From contig JAVHNS010000006.1 in the NCBI GenBank assembly GCA_036872755.1, positions 558,001 to 622,000 of the forward strand: a stretch of DNA of 64,000 nt. The letters run 5' to 3'. Below the pieces are notes generated by a model. It did no database searches, was not told the origin of the DNA, and was given only the letters and a program-made list of their open reading frames with translations. Source of the DNA: Orbilia blumenaviensis. Taxonomy: Eukaryota; Ascomycota; Orbiliomycetes; Orbiliales; Orbiliaceae. Shown here piece by piece: positions 24,462 to 37,833 of the stretch (positions are counted from its first letter, which is position 1; each line of letters begins with the position of its first letter). The translations under genes and the position numbers were made by a program.

Positions 24462-27400
24462 AAAATAGTGATGCTCAACATGTGAAGATGTTACAGTTCC
24501 TCAGTTCTTGATTCAATTCTATTGGTTTTTATTCTCTACAAGAACTTGATATCCCTTTCACAAGAGCTCTGACCCAACCCCCCCGATTTTGAAACTCTTC
24601 TTTTCCTGTTATTATTACCTCAACTCTCAAACCATACTAATTTCGTTTCCTTATTTCTTTCCCCTGGGTTTGTCAATTACTTGCGAGCTTTGAAGCGATT
24701 CGCCTCCTTAGTTTTCTTAACTCTTTTAGTTTATCCTATAAGTAGTTTTCCATTAAATATAAACAATTCTATTTGGAAGCACGGAGTATTTTGTAGACAT
24801 ATAGAAACGCCCGAGCTCAAAATCTACGACGCCAAGGCAGTGCACGGTGACATACTCGCAAACTCTGTTTGCAAAGGTTGAACTCCACAGTGGTTCGCCG
24901 AACGGCCCTAGCTCAGCTCTGAATGGGACCACCAACTAGGACCGCAGCACAGTGGAGAATTTGTCGGCTCTCGGATCCCATCGGCGGCACCCTCAGCTTT
25001 GGGAATTTGTGGCTGATGATCTGAACGCCCAGTCAGCCGGATTGAACCTCAACACTTATAAAGAGAAAGTACACTCCACAGCCTAGCCTAGATTCCAGCT
25101 CTTGGATGCGACATGCATATGGATTTTCCTTGTAAATTTATCCGGTGTTTGTCGGCCTCCGACTTGCTTGGGGGCAAAAAAAGTCCGTTCGGGAAGTTTA
25201 GTTATAAAATTCGGCTAAGCGAATCGACTTATAATAAAAACGTGGCCCTGCAGCTTTACTGCTAAAATTCCTGTATTAGGAGATTCTGCATGGCCTTAAA
25301 ACGATGAGATGCTCATGTAGACATCTTGCATAGAAAAGAGGGGAAACCAGTTTTATCCGTAGACAATTGTGTGGTGTATGACTGCAAGTACTCATCATTC
25401 TGACTTCACCTAATTCTATTCGAACCTTTTCAAGCTTGCAAGCTCTGTTCTTCGACCGGAGTGTCACTGTTGTAATTTAACGTCTGGAATGCACGGACAT
25501 CCTCGCGAACCTGACTAACTGCCCGCAGCGCAGCCCAAACTAAATTCGTACGAAGAATACGACCATTCTACGTACTGCAGGACTGATGCTCAGTCTTTTA
25601 TACCACGGCAAATCCGCATTCGCAAGCTGTTTGCCATCTGTTTGACCTATGGCCTAGCTATCTTCAAAGCTGACTAATTTCTAAGATGTGGGGTGGAGAA
25701 CAGGCGAAATTACGGAGACTGTCGCATTTCGTACATGGTCAGCTGAGCTGATGGTTGAACCTTCTTTTTTGTTTTTTGTTTCTTTCGATTTCGAAATTTC
25801 TTGGAGATTATAACGACTGGCATTCAGCTTCTAACGGGTCTACTATATCTGTAACTCAACCCTAACGTTTCCGCTTAGGGGTGCAATCTTTGCACCAAAT
25901 TTCGACAAATTTCAGGGTCGCTCTTCGTAATTAACGGTCGTATATTACCAACGGGCAATTTCAGCTGACGAGACAGTTTTGACAGGTAGGTTAATCAATA
26001 TGCGGGATCTTGAACATCTTAATATAATTCCTCCGAGGCTCGAGGACTCGTGTATCTGTGGAAAATTGCGCCCAGCAGCTGACGATTGCTTCTCGAATAT
26101 ACACAGGAGAATTTCCATAATTTTCCCGTTTGATCCATATTTGAATCTTCCCGAGCAGCAGCGAGGTTGCTGTTATATTTACCCAACTGTCGGCTAGTCC
26201 ATCACGAAACCGTTTTTCTCGTTTTGCAAGCTCTACCTTTTTTCTCGACTCCTCTTAGTACGAGGCTGCAGTGCCACTTAAAACGGGAAAGGACAAGGAA
26301 AAAAAAAAAAAAAAAGAGAGAGACTTTCCGAAAAATCCTTCTTGTGCACCAGCCACCTTTGAAATCTTATCTTGTAAGCATCTGAGAATTAGTTCCTGTC
26401 CACACGTCAGCATCACCTTCAGGTTGTTTGGAAATCAAATCTGACCGGGCGTTTCTGGGATCATGGGCCGGTTATCCAATCTTTCGATTCTCGGATTTCC
26501 GGTATTGTTTCCCACAAACGCACTTTTAAAATTGAGCTTGAATCTAATGACGTTGTACTTTTAAAACCCCGGCACGTGTTTCCCGTACCTACCGATGACA
26601 AGCCGATATGGTGATCATGATGGCTTCAGTTACAGCAGATTTTGTCACAAACTTCCTGACTATTCCCGATATTGCTATCGATCCGTTCATCTTAGCTGCG
26701 TATACGCTGACAGGTGCAAGAAAAAAATATATCATGGCTAACATGAGTGTTTCATATTATGCAGGGCGATATCGATAATTCAATAACGACGTTTTCTATA
26801 TGGGTGGTTGCTATGATATGGCGCAGAAGTGATGCAACATTTACAATATTCGACTCAAATCCAACAGGCCGTCGACGCTTCTAAGCTTGAGCTCGCCAAT
26901 CTGCAGATTTCGTCAACGCCGTGACATATGATCTCTGGTTGGCAAGCGAGGCTCATAGACGCTTTGCTGGTTATAAATACCAGTCTTTGAAAGATCAGGA
27001 AATACATTCCGCCCAATCGATCATACGATTAATACACCCTATTGTATTTGAATTCCAACCACTTTGTCGGCGCCAGCTCGTCAGATGGCGTTTCGCTTTC
27101 GCCTACACCCACCCGATAATCCGTGGATCCCGCTGCAGGAAGACAAGGAATCCGACCCGACAGTCCAGAATAATACGCTTATCACCTACCCCCCTCACTA
27201 TTTCGCTGGATGTTGAGGGTCGAGGGTTGAGGCTGAATTCTTCCCTGTAGCTTGCAGCCACCCTAGCCTAGACATTGCTGCAAAGATCCATCACACACTC
27301 AGCTACCAGCCACAGGGTCGAAAAATAAAAGAGAAAGAGCTCAGGGATTATAGAAAGCTTCATCCGAGGCAGCTTCGTAACAGACCGTATCGGCGAGCAG

Positions 27401-28775
27401 TAACAGGATCTGGACGCAACAGCGTAATTTCTGAGAGAAGTTGCGTGCCGTGAGATTATAACCAACTGGCCAACATATCTCACTCTAATCCTGTCTCGAT
27501 ATACCCCCCCAGCCTCGAATTAATATCGCCCCTCGTCCCCTCTCTCTATACTCATAAATCCGCGATGCCGGTTTTCATATGTCACAGCTCATCTTAAAAT
27601 TTCGAGATAGCGGCTAGGTGATTGCTGGGGGAAGGCATCGAATGATCTTCAACCAAGTGTTTGCAAACCCCCCCAATATAGTCTTTTTTTTTTTTTTTTT
27701 TTTTCCTTTTCCAATCCTTGAATGATACGTACGTCAACCTATTTGCCGTGCCGTCGACGAGGTTCTTTATCTTCGGAGACTCCCAAACGACATAATCTCG
27801 ACCATCAATCCGAAAAGACTAACCCATCATATCAACCGTCCGGATATATCTCCCAAAACAAAATCCAACACGTATATAGTTCTCATCTAAATCCTATCTT
27901 CTGCTTCGGTAGAGGATCCAAGAAAAGACACCCTCAAGGAAAATCCTAGTAAGTAGATAAAAATCCTTAGCGAATGTACCGTCCCGGAATTTAAGCAAGT
28001 TGATTCGTACGCATAGGCTACCCTTGAAGACACCCCCTTACACGAAAAAAGGTACTATCTCAAAACTCCAAACAAGTTTCGGGACCTTACTATCCGTGCG
28101 CATATTCTATCCCTTGACAGGTGTCACCCGAATATAATATCATCCACTTTATTATATATATCCCCGACCGTTTCTCTCTTCCTTCTAGAAAACCCGACGT
28201 CAAGGTCCAGGAACGCTTTATAATTCCTAACAAGGGGAAGGGGTCAATTGCGAATAAAAGAATACGAGCAAACAAAATTCCCGAGCATCTGGGATCACCT
28301 GGACTTTTTAATCTGGGTATTTATAACTATTGAGGACTTTCAAGCTTTTCCCCGCGAACCCCGCGAGCGATTTCCTCGTCCTTCGTCGGAGTTTCATTGC
28401 GGAGACGGGAGGTTTCTTTTTCGGCCTCATGAAAACAAAATTTTCGTCATCTTATAGCCAAAATCTTCTACGGAGATACAGTCGACTCTCAACTTTCAAT
28501 CTGCAAATACTACCATGATCACTCTTTCTATCTTGGCTTCTTACAGACTACTAGGCTCGGTGGACTTCCGCAGGCTCTCTCTCTGCCTTTCAGTCGGGAT
28601 ATAAAAGCTCGTCCCTCTCTTCGAAGTTTTTGGGGGCATCATCCTTCCAGACGCCACTCTAGAACTTCTACAGAATACAGCTTAATATATATCTCGATCG
28701 GGGCAGGCCTTCCTTCGCACTTCACTTTGTACTTTCTTTAATTATTTATTTAAACAACAAAATCAGGCCTTCCTT
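24462..28775. other. Gene-poor 4.3-kb intergenic region
   Basis: Many short ORFs on both strands but none with family resemblance or a plausible splice structure. Contains an A17 run (26299-26315) and a T20 run (27685-27704). The last 200 bases have a TATA box (ggatataaaagc near 28600) for the next gene. Confidence 0.5.
27685..27704. repeat. Poly-T tract (20 T)
   Basis: A homopolymer run directly visible in the sequence. Confidence 0.9.
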
Positions 28776-31067
28776 ATGTCGTTTCTAGGTGCCCAGGACC
28801 CCCACGTGACTGGTGTTATCGAAGCCGCAGCTGACGATATAGACGACGATGATGACAATGAGTACGCTGACTCCACGCTTGGGTCCGATGAGTAAGTGAC
28901 CCACTTTCATTCCCACTTCCACTCCCACTCCCACTTCTGCTCCCACTTCCGCTCCCACTTCTGCTCCCACTTCTACTTCCGTCTGTCCTTTTGAAGGTTC
29001 AATTTCTTCCGGATTTCTTCCGCTTCCTGCGCATGAATCACATCTGATAATGGTCTAATACTAGGGCACGATATCAAATGTTCAACCACATCGAATCGAT
29101 ATCCCGAAGAGCGTCGCCCGTCCCTCTTTCTACCAGGGTAAGCTACGTAAGCGTCTCACAATCTCCTGTTAATATTTACTTTTCGCCGTTTTGCGCCTTT
29201 CAATTGAACCATAAATCACAATCATCCGGCTATATTCCCCCTTCAACTTACACAACCGTTCCCTTTCCCCCCGCGACAAAACAAATGGCGAACCGTCGAC
29301 AGGACCAGGCAGCAGCTTACGCTGGTATTCTACAACAGGAAATCGACCGGCTCAACCTCAAGCATCATATGTCGACTCTATTGTTCGACGGAAAGCTTCA
29401 CTTTGCTCCGATATCGAGAAATCCGCAGAGGATTTTGGACTTAGGGACGGGTTCTGGGAAATGGGCTGTCGATGCTGGTTAGTTCCACCCACACACCACA
29501 TTCGCTCGAACACACAGACATCTACCGTCTATTCCTTGTTTCGTTTATTGTCTACCTATCCGCTACACCGGCTTGCAGAGTTTTCCCCTACCCCTCTTTC
29601 CAGAGGCTTGTACTTGAAAAGTCAAGCCAAGTCCTCTAGGGCCCTGGCCCAGGCAGACCAATGCCATCATTCGACACGACGTTTTCCAGCATATACCATG
29701 CCTGCTGGTGACCCCCAACTTCATTTTCTTGCAAGGCTTTTTTACGGAAACGACCGTCGTACTATTGGGTAGAAATTGCTAACATCTGCATGCATCTTAA
29801 CTGCGACCTCGCTCGTCTCAGCGGATGAGTATCCGATGGCGCATGTTATCGCTACAGACATTACTCCGATCCAGCCGACCGTAATCCCTCCTAAGTAAGT
29901 CCCTCATCTATATTAAACATTCCAGACCTCTTCCCTCGGGTATCGCCATCGAACATTCCATATTGTTTCCAATTATAACCACAGCCTCTAAACTTCCTAC
30001 ACCTCTGTCTCATCTTAACATTCCTGCAATATTACTATCACGACAACTGAAAAAAAAAAAAAAAAGACGACTGTCCCCCTTCCCAATAATTCCCACACCC
30101 ATTCCTCTTCCTATAGATCTTGTCCCCGCACGCGAGCCTTTTAGCTTGCCTTTTTTCGGAATATCTCAACGTTTATTTCATCTATCCTATATTATCCTAC
30201 ATGCATGTTCCCAGTTTCGGGTATATTGTTGCGTTGTTTTCTTGACGTATGCAATAATACCACACGCTATACCTGATATATACGCTGCTGCATTATGATG
30301 CTTGTGCTAACCTCATCCCCCTTCTTACTCTCTTCCCCAATTCCCGACCCGCCGGGTGTCGGGAATACGCACTGCTTCTCTGTTGACCTCATCTCTCCGA
30401 CGTGAGCTGGGTCAAGAGAGGTGGTGTGGCACGGGAAGAGAATCTAGGGATAACCCTGGTCTTTTTCCACATTAGTCTTGAATTCCTATTACAACACGAC
30501 TATAATACCGACTGGAACTTGCCCAAAAATATCTTTGACCTGGTCTTCTCCCGCTGGAACCACCTGTACATCGATGACTGGCGCAACTTCATTCGACAAG
30601 CGTATAGATGTCTACGGCCTGGCGGGTATATTGAGTTCCATGAGGAACTCTATGGGTATTACTCGGATGACGGGACGTACTCGCCGCAGACGAACCTGTA
30701 CAGGTGGAATGCGAGATGCCGGGAGGCTATGCAGCGATTCCCGGAGCGGGAAGTCGATCTGACAAGCGATGAGATTGTGGGGTACATGCGCGATGTTGGG
30801 TTTCAGGAGGTGGTCGTACGGGTTTACAAGGTACCTATGAATGGCTGGCCGAAAGACGAGACATACAAGGAAATTGGGAGATTACAGCAGGCACAGCTCT
30901 TGATGATGGTGGAAACGGGCACGAAGGTTCTTTTGAAACGGGCGCTGGATATTGACGAGGACGAGAGTATGGATCTCGTCAGACGGGCTATGACGGATAT
31001 GAAGAATAGGGCGATACACGCCTACCAGAAGCTGTACGTCATCTACGGCAGGAAGCCCGATCAGTGA
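28776..31067 (+). CDS. LaeA-like SAM-dependent methyltransferase
   Basis: Proposed exons: 28776-28891, 29065-29137, 29303-29477, 29822-29894 and 30476-31067, giving 342 residues. The start follows a TATA box by about 175 bases. The N-terminus has an Asp-rich stretch typical of this fungal family. The methyltransferase core follows: DRLNLKHHM, DGKLHFAPI, motif I ILDLGTGSGKWAVDAA (about 107-122), then VIATDITPIQP, FDLVFSRW, and CLRPGGYIEFHE. LaeA-like enzymes are often regulators of secondary metabolism, but many paralogues have no known substrate. Exons 4 and 5 are well supported by the sequence they join. The exon 2/exon 3 junction is the weakest: the frame is also open across it, and the usual N-G-R-x-Y-H segment is missing in both readings. 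The last two introns (344 and 581 nt) are unusually long for a fungus. Confidence 0.85.
28911..28980. repeat. Intronic 12-bp minisatellite
   Basis: About five imperfect tandem copies of TCCCACTTCNNC, lying inside the first intron of the methyltransferase gene. The antisense frame gives a short Gly-Ala-Glu-Val repeat ORF that is a by-product. Confidence 0.85.
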
Positions 31068-31450
31068 GTGTTTCGATTACGATGGGACGATTTACGTGCG
31101 TCAATTTAGTGCGAAAGAGATTCATTCCTTCGCAGACGACGAGAGAAGCCCTGGATGGCTTCACATATATCCTTTACATTTTCCCCTTAGCGTTCTTTTC
31201 TTCGTTTTGGATGAGCCCCTTTTGCGATTTTGCCCATTTTTACCGATAGACACACGACCCCTTAGACTACTCACGTAGACCATTTATATATAGACTGTTA
31301 TATCATGTATCATGTATTTTACGTATAGACTGTATTCTTACGACGGGCCTCGACGAACCCAGATACAAAAAATGCCCCAATTATGCAATATTGCATAGTA
31401 CTTTTAATTCTCCCATTATCGTACATTTCCCATCTTCTTGCATTGAATTA
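31068..31450. other. Convergent 3' intergenic gap
   Basis: The 3' flanks of the methyltransferase and UTP23 genes. Nothing else seen. Confidence 0.5.
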
Positions 31451-32534
31451 TCATGTCTCGGTCTGAGCGCCCGTATCCCCTGATACATCTTTCGTATCGC
31501 CTGTAGCGCTGCCGCTATTTACATGGGTCCGTTTCCGCTTTCTCTTGGTCTTCGGTAGTTCGCCACCTTCACCCTTTGATGTCTTGGCAGGAACCTTTGT
31601 TGGTGGCTTCTTCTTCTTTTTCATAACACTCAACGGATTTGGCTGCTTCTGTTTCCCGTAAATTTTCTTCTTCCTTGGAGCCTCCTTCGCGGCTAAGTTG
31701 TTTTTCTCCGGTGCCCCACTTAGCGATTTGTCATCGGATTCCGATCCAGATCCGTCCCCATCCTGCACCTCTTCATCCCCATCCTCGTCCTTTTCCCTCT
31801 TCCGCTTTTTTGAAGAAGGTCTGTCCTTCAATCCACTTCTTAATTTCCCTTTCTCTTGGTTTTCCCTCCACTCAGATGTTGCATCGCTAATTTGATCCAA
31901 CACCATGACACTCCTAATAATATGTATTCCAGGTACCCCAGGGTACTCCCTAAACTTCTCTCTCATATCCTGATCATCTGTAGCGACCACATATCGGTGT
32001 TTATTTGGTATAGGCGCATCCTCGGAGGGTATAACGACGGAAAGCATGCATTCTAAAGCTGATAAAGGGTCGTCGCTGATTGAATGATTGCACCGTCTTC
32101 GCTCGAAGGTTTTGGCAAGGTTGATGAGAGGCTGGTTATCAGTGGCGTAAAGGTGTCGGATACAGCATTGTGTTATCACTGTTTTAGATTTATTGTTAAA
32201 ATTTTGTTTGAAGGATAGGCTATTTTTGGAGCGAATGAGAAGGCGTACTAGGTTTGGCTTTGCCTTGTAATGTCCGTTCCAGCATAACTGCTAGGTCCAT
32301 TTTGTATTTCATTGCATCTTGAATTATTGTCGGATCAACTATAGCCGTTTAAGGAAGATGTGTTAGTTGATATTATCTTGAGGGCTGCGAATAAGGTCAT
32401 CTTCGTGTGATGTCTGGTGAGAAGATATGGGTTGAAGCGTACCTACCGAGTACCTGGTACGGCTCGCGGAATCCAAAACTGTTAGCGTAGACCGCCATCA
32501 GCTTCTTGTATGCTTTCGACCTTCCCGCCCTCAT
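31451..32534 (-). CDS. UTP23: rRNA-processing protein Utp23 (PIN-like)
   Basis: Three exons on the minus strand: 32534-32447, 32338-32249 and 32178-31451; every junction is in phase and the product is 301 residues. Exon 1 encodes the hallmark start MRAGRSKAYKKLM and NSFGFREPYQVL. Exon 2 gives the QDAMKYKMDL...MLERTLQGKAKP segment. Exon 3 holds the PIN-like remainder, with a Cys/His cluster (TQCC, RRRCNH), NKHRYVVATDDQDMREK and PGVPGIHIIRSVMVL, then a Lys-rich nucleolar-type tail. In yeast, Utp23 binds the 18S expansion segment and snR30 and is essential for early cleavages of pre-rRNA. Its catalytic acidic residues are not needed in yeast. The last exon alone has no ATG start, only a GTG at the splice acceptor. 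Confidence 0.94.
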
Positions 32535-35500
32535 GTTGAATTGTATCGGATGTGAAGCCGGCGATCGGTGGATAAGATGCGATGTGGTAGGGAAACGTTG
32601 AAGATTCGAGAGAGAAAAAGTTGGGCGCGACAAGTTCGGATTCAGAAATTTGCGACAGCAAGGAAAAAGCCGCTTTGGTCCTAAAGCGGAAATACAACAC
32701 TGACAACGCATACTCTTAGGTGTGTAACGTGAGGTCGTTTTTTTCCCACTTAGTCTTTTCGGTCATTGAACCTAGTCGACGTTGTAGTTCGACGGTGTCA
32801 AGGTCGACCCTGCCTCAATCTAATTTTGAAAACACAGCAAACATGCTACAAGGTTTGAAAGAAACCCTTCACTGCTAGGGCTCTTCCCGTTCAATGTCCC
32901 TGGGTACGAGAACTAGGAAACCCCTCCTTCTAAAAACATTTCCATGGCCTAACCTACTATGTATATATTTCCCGCTGTTGCGGGGTTGCCCGTTGAAAAA
33001 AAAAAAAAAAAAAAAAAAAAAAAGGAACGAAAGGAAGAAGAAGGGAAGGAAAAAAGAAGGGAATAGTCTGAAACGTTAAGGGCCTCTGATGAATATTATG
33101 TTACTTGGTCACGACCAATATATCTGTTTCTTCCGTCGGTTGAGTTTCATCCGCTTCCCACACTTTCCATGTGTGCTGTTAACCCCAACGTCAATGGCAT
33201 GATATTCAACCGATTGTTATACCTACACATGCATTTCCTCTGGCTATCCGACCGGTACCTTCCGATAAGAAACGTCCCCCAGGGATTGTTTAATCCGAAC
33301 TAGCTGGATTCTTAAATCAGTCAGGTATCAATATGGTTGTCTCGGACGACAGTGGTACATCTACCTGAGGCTACTTTCAACAGAGTACCTTCTAGGCAGG
33401 GGATCCTATCCTTCTTCGGGTAAAATTTATCATACCCTAAAAGCCTTCAACAATTTCAGGATTTTGAATTAGCTTTTCGCAGTCATATGACCGTGCCTAT
33501 ATATCCGTCCTGGCCTAGCGTGTGGGAAACGTCGTTGGCCTCTGACTCGAAGATCCTTCTCAACCAAGTGATTCTAATATTTACCTATTACTGAGACACC
33601 GCACATGAACTGACTTGACTTTCAAAATATAAGCGATGTTTGCTAACCCACTGACTATGACGGTTCTGGTCTTCGCCGAAATAAGCTTATTGTCAGTCTC
33701 TGGTCACGCGAGAACTATTAATGAAACGTACTTATTGTCCCGATTGGGTGGAGCCTTAACTACTAACTTCGTGCTTGCCGTAACACAATGGGCGCATTTC
33801 CCAATTACCCCCGGCGATTTTCCAAAGGTTTTTTGTATGATCTCGACCATCGTGTACGCCACAAAATTACGCCATTAGCCTTAAGCTGCACCCGAACAGG
33901 AATATCACATTTCAAGTCAAGTTTCGCCAAAATACCAACCGATCAGCGCAGGGAGACTTATGTGAGTAATATTAATGCAACTGGTGAAGCCGGTCACACC
34001 GGTCGCCGGCCTATTTCTAGAACGCGAATAACTCGATCCCTATACCATGGGTCTGGAATGCCCCGAAGGTCGGCAATCGGGCTCCAAGCCAGTTTTGGGC
34101 GCTTAGGAGCCCCCACGACAACGTCCAAATGTGTTGCCAGAACTAATTGCTGTGCCACCTGATGACCCCTCAGGCCTCTCTTTCTTCTAACTTCTAAACC
34201 GGATTTTGCTCGTAATGAAGATCGCTGCATCGGAAAGAGCATTCCGGTTCTCCTTCGGTCAGCACAACTTGATCTAAAATATCTCGGAACCTCTCAAGTA
34301 TCTTAAGTGTTTGAAAGCCTGGAACTTTGCCATGGCCAGCGTCTTTGACATCAAAGCTCATGTTCTTGGCCTGTGGGCTAGCTACAATTCTGGGCCAAGG
34401 CCCAGAAATAAGTGTATTTCCCCTATGCAAGGGAGCCCCGAGTAATGACTATAGACATATTGTTCTCTTAGGCCTCCACAGTGTTTAATATGCAGGGTAC
34501 ATTGCATCTTGATTCTACGAGGCCCTGGAATCATCTTCTTGGTTCGATTCCCGCAAGAATCTGCACGGGCGGGAGCGGGTTACACCAGTGTACTGAGATC
34601 ACAACCACAACGTTGAACGGTTGGCTTTAATTCAATTCGTTCCGTAAGCATACATTGCCGACTGAATGCTGGTGCGGGATGTAACAGAGTCGTAACGGGC
34701 TATGGGGCCGCTATAGGGCATATTTGGAACAAGATGATTGATCAAGATTGCAATTCGTAATATTGAGCAATTCGCACTCTTAAGACTCTAGCAATTCGTT
34801 ATACTATGATAACGTTTACAAGCGTAGCCATGGTTGGTAGCTTGTAATCCCAACAACCAGCGATGTCCAGAAACAGTAGCACCGTTCCGTGGTTTATGCC
34901 GTCCTGCCGTCCCACTGCGTCTGTGTAGACCAATGCCGATGTTGCACAACAACTTTATGTAATATACGAGTGCATATGTTTCTGCGCACGGGACGCTATC
35001 CCTAGCTCGCAGCTAGCATAGAAACATCAAATCTACGAGATACGATACCCGCATACTGGTAGACCGTCTACTGGTCAGGCGCGCAGGGAAGATAAGCCTT
35101 CCTTTTCGACGGGCTTCGATGTTGAATCCCGTTTACACATAGCGGAGCGATATCCATGCACGCTCATTATACGTTGGGATCGACACATGGTAATCCCTAA
35201 ATCGCCGACAGCATGCACTGGCAAGATGTGTGTTGGCGGACGTGGGGAGCCCATGCCATCCATAACCTGGCGCGATTCGCGGATACTAATTAAGGGAAAC
35301 CAGCATTGCATCGCGGGCCGTTCGCTCATCGTTTAGCATCGCCGTAGGCCGCCGCCATTTCCCTTCGTTTCGAACCTTGAATCATATGAGGCCCGAAATA
35401 ATATCATCAGAGCAGACTAAACGGTAATATACCTGGTCACTTTGATTGATTGCGGCATAAAACTTCCAGTGAGAAATAAACGATAATTCCTCGGGTCACT

Positions 35501-37833
35501 GAGGCTTTTCGAATTTTCGAAAAATCGATGGATTTCGGATCGAGGTTTGCAAGTATAGCCGTCGACCTGCTAGGCTTCTCGCGTTTCGAATTACCTTGGG
35601 GCTATGAGGCGAACGAATTGTTCCAGTCAGACCCTCCGCGATGGCCGCCTCGTTTTTTGGGCCAGCGAAACCATGCCATTTTGGGACTTGATATCACCGA
35701 CCAATCACAAGTAGCGGAGCCCTGCGACGTCCCACCAATTTTGGGGGCTGCCTACAGCCAAAGCAGGTTTGCTGGCTAGCGTTGTGGCCTGACAGACAAG
35801 CCTGACCAGGCCGTGCCTGGTGGCAGCAACAAGAAGACTTTCGTGTTAATACCTTGGAAATCAGCCTTGCTTTGAGGAAATTCAACTAGCCAGAAGGAAC
35901 GCTAGTTTCAGGGACAACAGAATCCAGCTTGGAATTCTGGAGCTCGCTAAGGACTTCGTTCCCCACCAGGCTTTGCGCATCGTCATCACCAGTTCCCCCT
36001 TCCTGCCAGCCGGCAATCTTGGCCAGGCTGCGTCGCTTGGACATCTTTGGAGTCTGAATGAACGCTGGTTCCCACACAGGATGAGGGTTTGGCGGTACTC
36101 CCTTCCAAGTGTATTCCTTTGAGCGAAATTGGCCAATAGCCAAATGGCAAAAGGTGACCTGTGACCTCCTGATAACTACCAAATGGCGGCTCTTATTCTT
36201 CTGCTCTCCCTGGCACTCTTATTCCGCGGAAGCCCGTCGATCCCTTAAAGCACTGACAAGTTCTATAAGACCATAAGGCCTCCTGCAGCACTTACCTTGA
36301 CTCTTCTTCTCGTTCTGCCACTTTCACCGAACCGTTGTTAGCAGCGCAACCATACTGCTATTAATATTTCTGCTTTCCTCGATCTTAGACTGTCCCGAAA
36401 CATAAACGGACGACGCTAAATCGGGTTCAAAAGCCAACCAAAAGACATCCCAACGTTTAATATCAGCGCCCGTCGCCTCGAATAAATTTACGGGCCGAAC
36501 TGTTCCTTTGTCGGGATTATCGGCTGGGCTCTCCTGAAAGAAGTGGAAAGGAGCCGTGTGCCATTATAACCCGTGAACCCGTAACCAATCAAGCCGACCA
36601 GAGAACCCCCCTCGATCGAGCAGCGAACCGGCCCCTTCGCGGCGACTAAGCTCGAGCACCGTCGCTGAACTCCCGTAGTTTCCCATCTCCTGCTCCTGAC
36701 GATTGTCCCCGGAAGGAAAGAGGCGACGCAGGTTCCCCATCGTAGAACCTTCGGTGGACTTCTGCTCTGACTTGTTCAGATAAATTAGCGGACCAATCGC
36801 AAAATAGGGCGGGCTCGCGAAGTTCCCCAACATCCTCCAATGTAGGTTCCATTCCATGTGCCCACCTCCATGGCCCGTACGTACCCAGTAGTTGCAGCCA
36901 GATCTCCAAACTTGCTGCTGCATGACGAGTGGCTTAACATTATAGCCTAATAGCGGAGCTAATAACCAGTGCCATACTAAGAATCTATAGCCCGCAGTTG
37001 CACGACGTTGGCCGTCTGCTGTTTGGGGACAACCAACTACCGGGCAACTTTCCTTGACACGTCAGAGCCACCACCTTGGTAGAACCGCTTGGAAGAAATA
37101 CCACTCAACAACACAGCACCCCAATTAGACCTTACTTCTCTCCACTCCACCCGTCGACTCCCTCGTCTCCATACTTGCTCCTCTATAGCTTGATACACTA
37201 TAACCAATTACATCTCCAACTATCGACAATATCTGTCTGTAGCTACTCCTTTAGCGCTGGCCTCAATCCACTTATCCCTTCCAAGTATAGCCTCTGCTTC
37301 CGAACGCCTTTCGCAACCAGTGAAGACCCGGTATTGTTCACTGGGCTCTCATACCCCCCTCCTCCCCCCCCTCTTCTTCTTCCTCTTCTTGGTTTATACT
37401 CCCCGTTTCTTTCGAGTAGACCCCTCCTCTCGATTGGCATTCCATACTCATTACATTTGTCAAACAACCCCCTAGTCCATTGGCCTATCGCACAAACCAC
37501 GTTAGAGAAGAGTCACCGCTTGTCCTTCTACCCCCAGTATCCCTTTCCAAGTCAAGTCTTTGCATTTAACTTAACCATTATCCTCTTTCGTCATCCTCTT
37601 CTTCCATTTTCCTGTTTCTTCTTCATCACACAAGACAATACACCCAGAAGTAACTGTTGAAACGGTATCACGTTTTTGCAACCTCCCTCTCCTCTTTCTT
37701 TTCTTTCTTCATTTTGTTTTGAGACCTCTCTGGGTTTCAACATCGTCCTTCGGGTCGGGTTGAAATCTATTCCTTTTCACTTCGTCTGAAAACCTCTTAT
37801 CTTATACCGTCTTGGCTTTTAAGCATTGTCAAG
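32535..37833. other. 5.3-kb region with no recognisable gene
   Basis: Normal GC but only scattered short ORFs. It begins with the UTP23 promoter, then an A28 plus purine-rich tract (32996-33062). One stretch (minus strand, about 36130-35886) reads like coding sequence but I cannot join it to anything. From about 37080 the plus strand is CT-rich, as expected for a long promoter/leader of the zinc-finger gene. Confidence 0.45.
32996..33062. repeat. A28 run within a purine-rich tract
   Basis: Twenty-eight consecutive A, followed by AAGGAAGAAGAAGGGAAGG-type purine sequence. Possibly a degraded poly(A) tail or simple slippage; I see no element upstream to support the former. Confidence 0.8.

Noticed and set aside
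28785..28970. Minus-strand ORF with a Gly-Ala-Glu-Val repeat
   Set aside because: It is the antisense reading of the 12-bp minisatellite in the methyltransferase intron.
33636..34430. Short ORFs on both strands between UTP23 and the zinc-finger gene
   Set aside because: None has family resemblance, plausible introns or a supported start.
34536..34559. GGTTCGATTCC, resembling a tRNA T-arm
   Set aside because: The flanking bases do not form a T-stem, and no D-arm, anticodon arm or acceptor stem can be placed upstream.
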